32,428 bases of DNA, from the NCBI GenBank assembly GCA_964394815.1, contig CAYMZC010000013.1:1-32428 (forward strand), read 5' to 3'. The position numbers and the translations under genes were made by a program. The stretch comes from Sandaracinobacteroides sp964394815. GTDB taxonomy: Bacteria > Pseudomonadota > Alphaproteobacteria > Sphingomonadales > Sphingomonadaceae. Positions 30,625-32,428 of the stretch are shown here, in pieces; position 1 is the first letter of the stretch; each line of letters opens with the position of its first letter. The notes under the pieces are model-generated. The model was not told the DNA's origin. It ran no database searches and saw nothing but the letters and a program-made list of their open reading frames with translations.

Positions 30625-30993
30625 ATGGCCAATGATCCCGCAACGCGGACAAACGATTTCCAGATGAACCGCCCGACCATCCTGAGCCTGCTCTATCTCG
30701 GCTCCTTCCTGGCGGGCATCACGGCGCTCGTGGGGGTCATCCTTGCCTATGTCTGGAAGGGGGAGGCGCATCCCGGCTGGGAGGACAGCCATTACCGCTA
30801 CCACATCCGCACCTTCTGGATCGGCATCGTCTGGACGATCATCGCCGCGATCATCACCGGCATCACCCTGGGGCTTGCGGCCTTCATCGTCTTTCCGCTC
30901 ATTGCCATATGGTTCGCGGTGCGCGCGGTGAAAAGCCTGCTGGCCGCCCAGCGGGAAGAGCCGCTGCAGAATGTGGAGAGCTGGCTCTTCTGA
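30625..30993 (+). CDS. DUF4870-like small membrane protein
   Basis: The 122-residue protein has about three hydrophobic segments (21-42, 64-85, 85-100) and the motif HYRYHIRTFW at about 56-65, typical of the DUF4870-type proteins (W...SH...IRTFW). Their function is unknown. AGGAGGG is an optimal ribosome-binding site before the ATG at 30625; the longer open frame to the left crosses rnpB and is not real. The last codons and stop lie in a hairpin. It converges on aroC. Confidence 0.78.
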   Translation: MANDPATRTNDFQMNRPTILSLLYLGSFLAGITALVGVILAYVWKGEAHPGWEDSHYRYHIRTFWIGIVWTIIAAIITGITLGLAAFIVFPLIAIWFAVRAVKSLLAAQREEPLQNVESWLF

Positions 30994-30998
30994 GCCAG
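30981..30998. terminator. Hairpin spanning the stop codon of the DUF4870-like gene
   Basis: CTGGCTC (30981-30987) and GAGCCAG (30992-30998) make a perfect seven-base stem around TTCT. The TGA stop (30991-30993) crosses the loop/stem border. There is no T-run after it. The aroC-end tandem repeat begins about 25 bases later. Confidence 0.45.
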
Positions 30999-31023
30999 CC
31001 CCGCCCTACAGATTCCCAGCGCC

Positions 31024-31120
31024 CCGTCTGGCCGGGCTTCGTCTGGCGGCCCGTCTGGCCGGTCTGCGTCTAGCAGCCTGTCTGGCCGGGCTTCGTCTAG
31101 CGGCCTGTCTGGCCGCGGTG
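31024..31120. repeat. 27-bp tandem repeat, about 3.6 copies, at the 3' end of aroC
   Basis: Copies lie at 31024-31050, 31051-31077, 31078-31104 and a partial one at 31105-31120. Each is made of a 16-base part (CCGTCTGGCCGGGCTT-like) and an 11-base part (CGTCTGGCGGC-like). On the minus strand the first full copy reached contains the aroC stop TAG (31097-31099); the next has TAG at the same place and the third has CAG. As 27 is a multiple of three the frame is kept, so readthrough would add a QTKPGQTGR-like nine-residue repeat. Confidence 0.93.
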
Positions 31121-32173
31121 CATCAGCATCGCATCCGCCAGCACCAGCGCCATCATCGCCTCGGCCACGGGGGCGGCGCGGATACCGACGCAGGGGTCAT
31201 GCCGGCCCTTCGTCACCACTTCGGCGGCCTCTCCGGTGCGCGTCACCGTCTCCACCGGGGTCAGGATGCTGCTCGTCGGCTTCAGGGCCATGCGCACCAC
31301 CAGCGGCTGGCCGGTGCTGATGCCGCCCGCCGTGCCGCCGGCATGGTTGGCCAGAAACACAGGCCGGCCATCGGGGCCGGGGCGCATCGGATCGGCGTTA
31401 TCCTCGCCACGCAGGCGTGCAGCGGCGAAACCGTCGCCGATTTCCACGCCCTTCACGGCGTTGATGCTCATCATCGCGGCGGCAAGCTGGCTGTCGAGCT
31501 TCATGTAGACGGGTGCGCCCCAGCCCGGCGGCACGCCTTCGGCCACCACTTCCACCACGGCCCCAAGCGACGAACCGGCCTTGCGGGCGGCATCCAGCAT
31601 GGTGGCCCAGCGGGCGGCGGCCCCGGCATCCGGGCAGAAGAAGGGGTTGCGGTCGATTTCGGCCGCATCGAAGGCGGCCCGGTCGATCGCGTCGCCGCCC
31701 AGCTCCACCAGATAGCCCCGGATGGTCACGGCCTCGCCCAGCACCTTGCGCGCAACCGCGCCGGCCGCCACCCGCGCCGCCGTCTCGCGGGCGGATGATC
31801 GCCCGCCGCCACGCGGATCGCGGAAGCCATATTTGGCGTCATAGGCATAGTCGGCATGGCCGGGGCGGTATTTCACCGCCACCTCGGAATAATCCTTGGA
31901 CCGCTGGTCGACGTTGCGGATCATCAGGCTGACCGGCGTGCCCGTCGTGCGCCCCTCGAACACGCCGGACAGGATCTCGACCTGGTCGGGCTCCTGCCGC
32001 TGGGTGGTGAAGCGGCTGGTGCCGGGCCGGCGCCTGTCGAGGAAAGGCTGGATATCCGCTTCCGACAGGGACAGGCCCGGCGGGCAGCCATCGACAACGG
32101 CGCCAAGCGCCGGCCCATGGGATTCCCCCCAGGTGGTGAAACGGAACAGGTGACCGAAGCTGTTGTGCGACAT
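31097..32173 (-). CDS. aroC: Chorismate synthase
   Basis: The 358-residue enzyme removes phosphate from EPSP to make chorismate, using reduced FMN. SHNSFGHLFRFTTWGESHG at 2-20 is the first family signature; GGGRSSARETAARVAAGA and MSINAVKGVEIGDGF follow, then NHAGGTAGGISTGQP and RHDPCVGIRAAPVAEAM. The end is MLMHRGQTGR, the last residues being inside a 27-bp tandem repeat. The ATG at 32171-32173 fits the family; one six codons upstream is possible. No ribosome-binding site is visible; a hairpin occupies that region. It follows fabI by 35 bases on the same strand. Confidence 0.96.
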   Translation of the reverse strand: MSHNSFGHLFRFTTWGESHGPALGAVVDGCPPGLSLSEADIQPFLDRRRPGTSRFTTQRQEPDQVEILSGVFEGRTTGTPVSLMIRNVDQRSKDYSEVAVKYRPGHADYAYDAKYGFRDPRGGGRSSARETAARVAAGAVARKVLGEAVTIRGYLVELGGDAIDRAAFDAAEIDRNPFFCPDAGAAARWATMLDAARKAGSSLGAVVEVVAEGVPPGWGAPVYMKLDSQLAAAMMSINAVKGVEIGDGFAAARLRGEDNADPMRPGPDGRPVFLANHAGGTAGGISTGQPLVVRMALKPTSSILTPVETVTRTGEAAEVVTKGRHDPCVGIRAAPVAEAMMALVLADAMLMHRGQTGR

Positions 32174-32182
32174 GGCTGCGGA

Positions 32183-32201
32183 ATGGCGCATGGTGCGCCA
32201 T
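32183..32201 (-). promoter_or_regulatory. Hairpin in the fabI-aroC gap, before the aroC start
   Basis: ATGGCGCA (32183-32190) and TGCGCCAT (32194-32201) form a perfect eight-base stem with a three-base loop. It ends nine bases before the aroC ATG, where a ribosome-binding site would be expected, and overlaps the in-frame upstream ATG. It could couple aroC translation to fabI or mark processing between them. Confidence 0.4.
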
Positions 32202-32208
32202 ATGGCAA

Positions 32209-32428
32209 TCAGGCCAGCGCGATGTCCGGCGCATCCTCGGCCTTCATGCCCACCACATGATAGCCGCTGTCCACGTGCAGCACTTCGCCGGTGGTGCCCG
32301 AGGACAGGTCCGACAGGAGATAGAGGCCCGCGCCGCCGACGTCATCGAGCGTTGTGTTGCGGCGCAGCGGGGCGTTCAGTTCGTTCCACTTCATGATGTA
32401 GCGGAAATCGCCGATGCCGCTGGCGGCC
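32209..32428 (-). CDS. fabI: Enoyl-ACP reductase FabI, C-terminal fragment cut by the window edge
   Basis: The last 72 codons are inside the window, entered from the right edge. AASGIGDFRYIMKWNE, NAPLRRNTTLDDVGGAGLYL and LLSDLSSGTTGEVLHVDSGY are the C-terminal part of FabI, the NADH-dependent enzyme that completes each cycle of fatty acid elongation. The methionine in the fragment is internal. It lies upstream of aroC on the same strand and probably shares its transcript. Confidence 0.93.
   Translation of the reverse strand, partial: AASGIGDFRYIMKWNELNAPLRRNTTLDDVGGAGLYLLSDLSSGTTGEVLHVDSGYHVVGMKAEDAPDIALA

Noticed and set aside
30029..30667. Plus- and minus-strand open frames across 30100-30660
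   Set aside because: They cross the RNase P RNA gene, whose conserved blocks explain the sequence.
31024..31120. CRISPR-like array
   Set aside because: The copies are directly adjacent with no unique spacers, and there are no cas genes.

Overview
The window is a GC-rich, densely packed stretch of what looks like a core alphaproteobacterial chromosome, most likely order Sphingomonadales. Four secreted proteins end in the PEPxxWA-type sorting tail common in sphingomonads. The 5-aminolevulinate synthase (C4 haem route), the alphaproteobacterial RpoH, the rpiB-glyA-nrdR run and the NAxLR-rich FabI C-terminus also fit. I see no tRNA, CRISPR array, insertion sequence, integrase, phage gene or replication origin. 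The only RNA gene is RNase P RNA. Both ends cut a gene: a cold-shock protein on the left and fabI on the right.

Layout. 1-2428: cold-shock protein, a stand-alone JAMM metalloprotease, an RluD-type pseudouridine synthase and rpoH. 2429-6514: a PEPxxWA-CTERM protein, queE/queC (7-deazaguanine synthesis), hemA and a small DUF3429 membrane protein. 6634-8854: rpiB-glyA-nrdR, probably one operon. 8887-12506: a divergent transporter/SDR pair, then two more PEPxxWA-CTERM genes. 12657-18307: a membrane-fusion protein/RND pump operon with an overlapping DUF445 gene. 18618-19779: a GlsB/YeaQ-like membrane protein and a SIMPL-domain secreted protein. 19808-24096: an Lrp/AsnC regulator divergent from astA-astD-astB (arginine succinyltransferase pathway, without astC and astE here). 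24104-28774, all on the minus strand: gluQ, a fourth PEPxxWA-CTERM protein, a HIG1-domain protein, a PduO-type cobalamin adenosyltransferase and an M13 metallopeptidase. 28950-32428: an HNH nuclease, ndk, rnpB, a small membrane protein, aroC and the end of fabI.

The genes are mostly housekeeping and no obviously new multi-gene system is visible. What stands out lies at gene boundaries. Five genes carry a perfect inverted repeat that spans the stop codon, four of them at convergent junctions and none followed by a T-run. Two genes (rpoH, aroC) are followed by in-frame tandem repeats that regenerate stop codons. A 36-bp near-perfect palindrome encloses the start codon of the HIG1 gene. A 15-bp palindrome with an extra half-site two helical turns away lies between the Lrp-type regulator and astA. 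Coordinates of starts were chosen from ribosome-binding sites and family-typical N-termini where several were possible. All family assignments are by motif recognition without database search.
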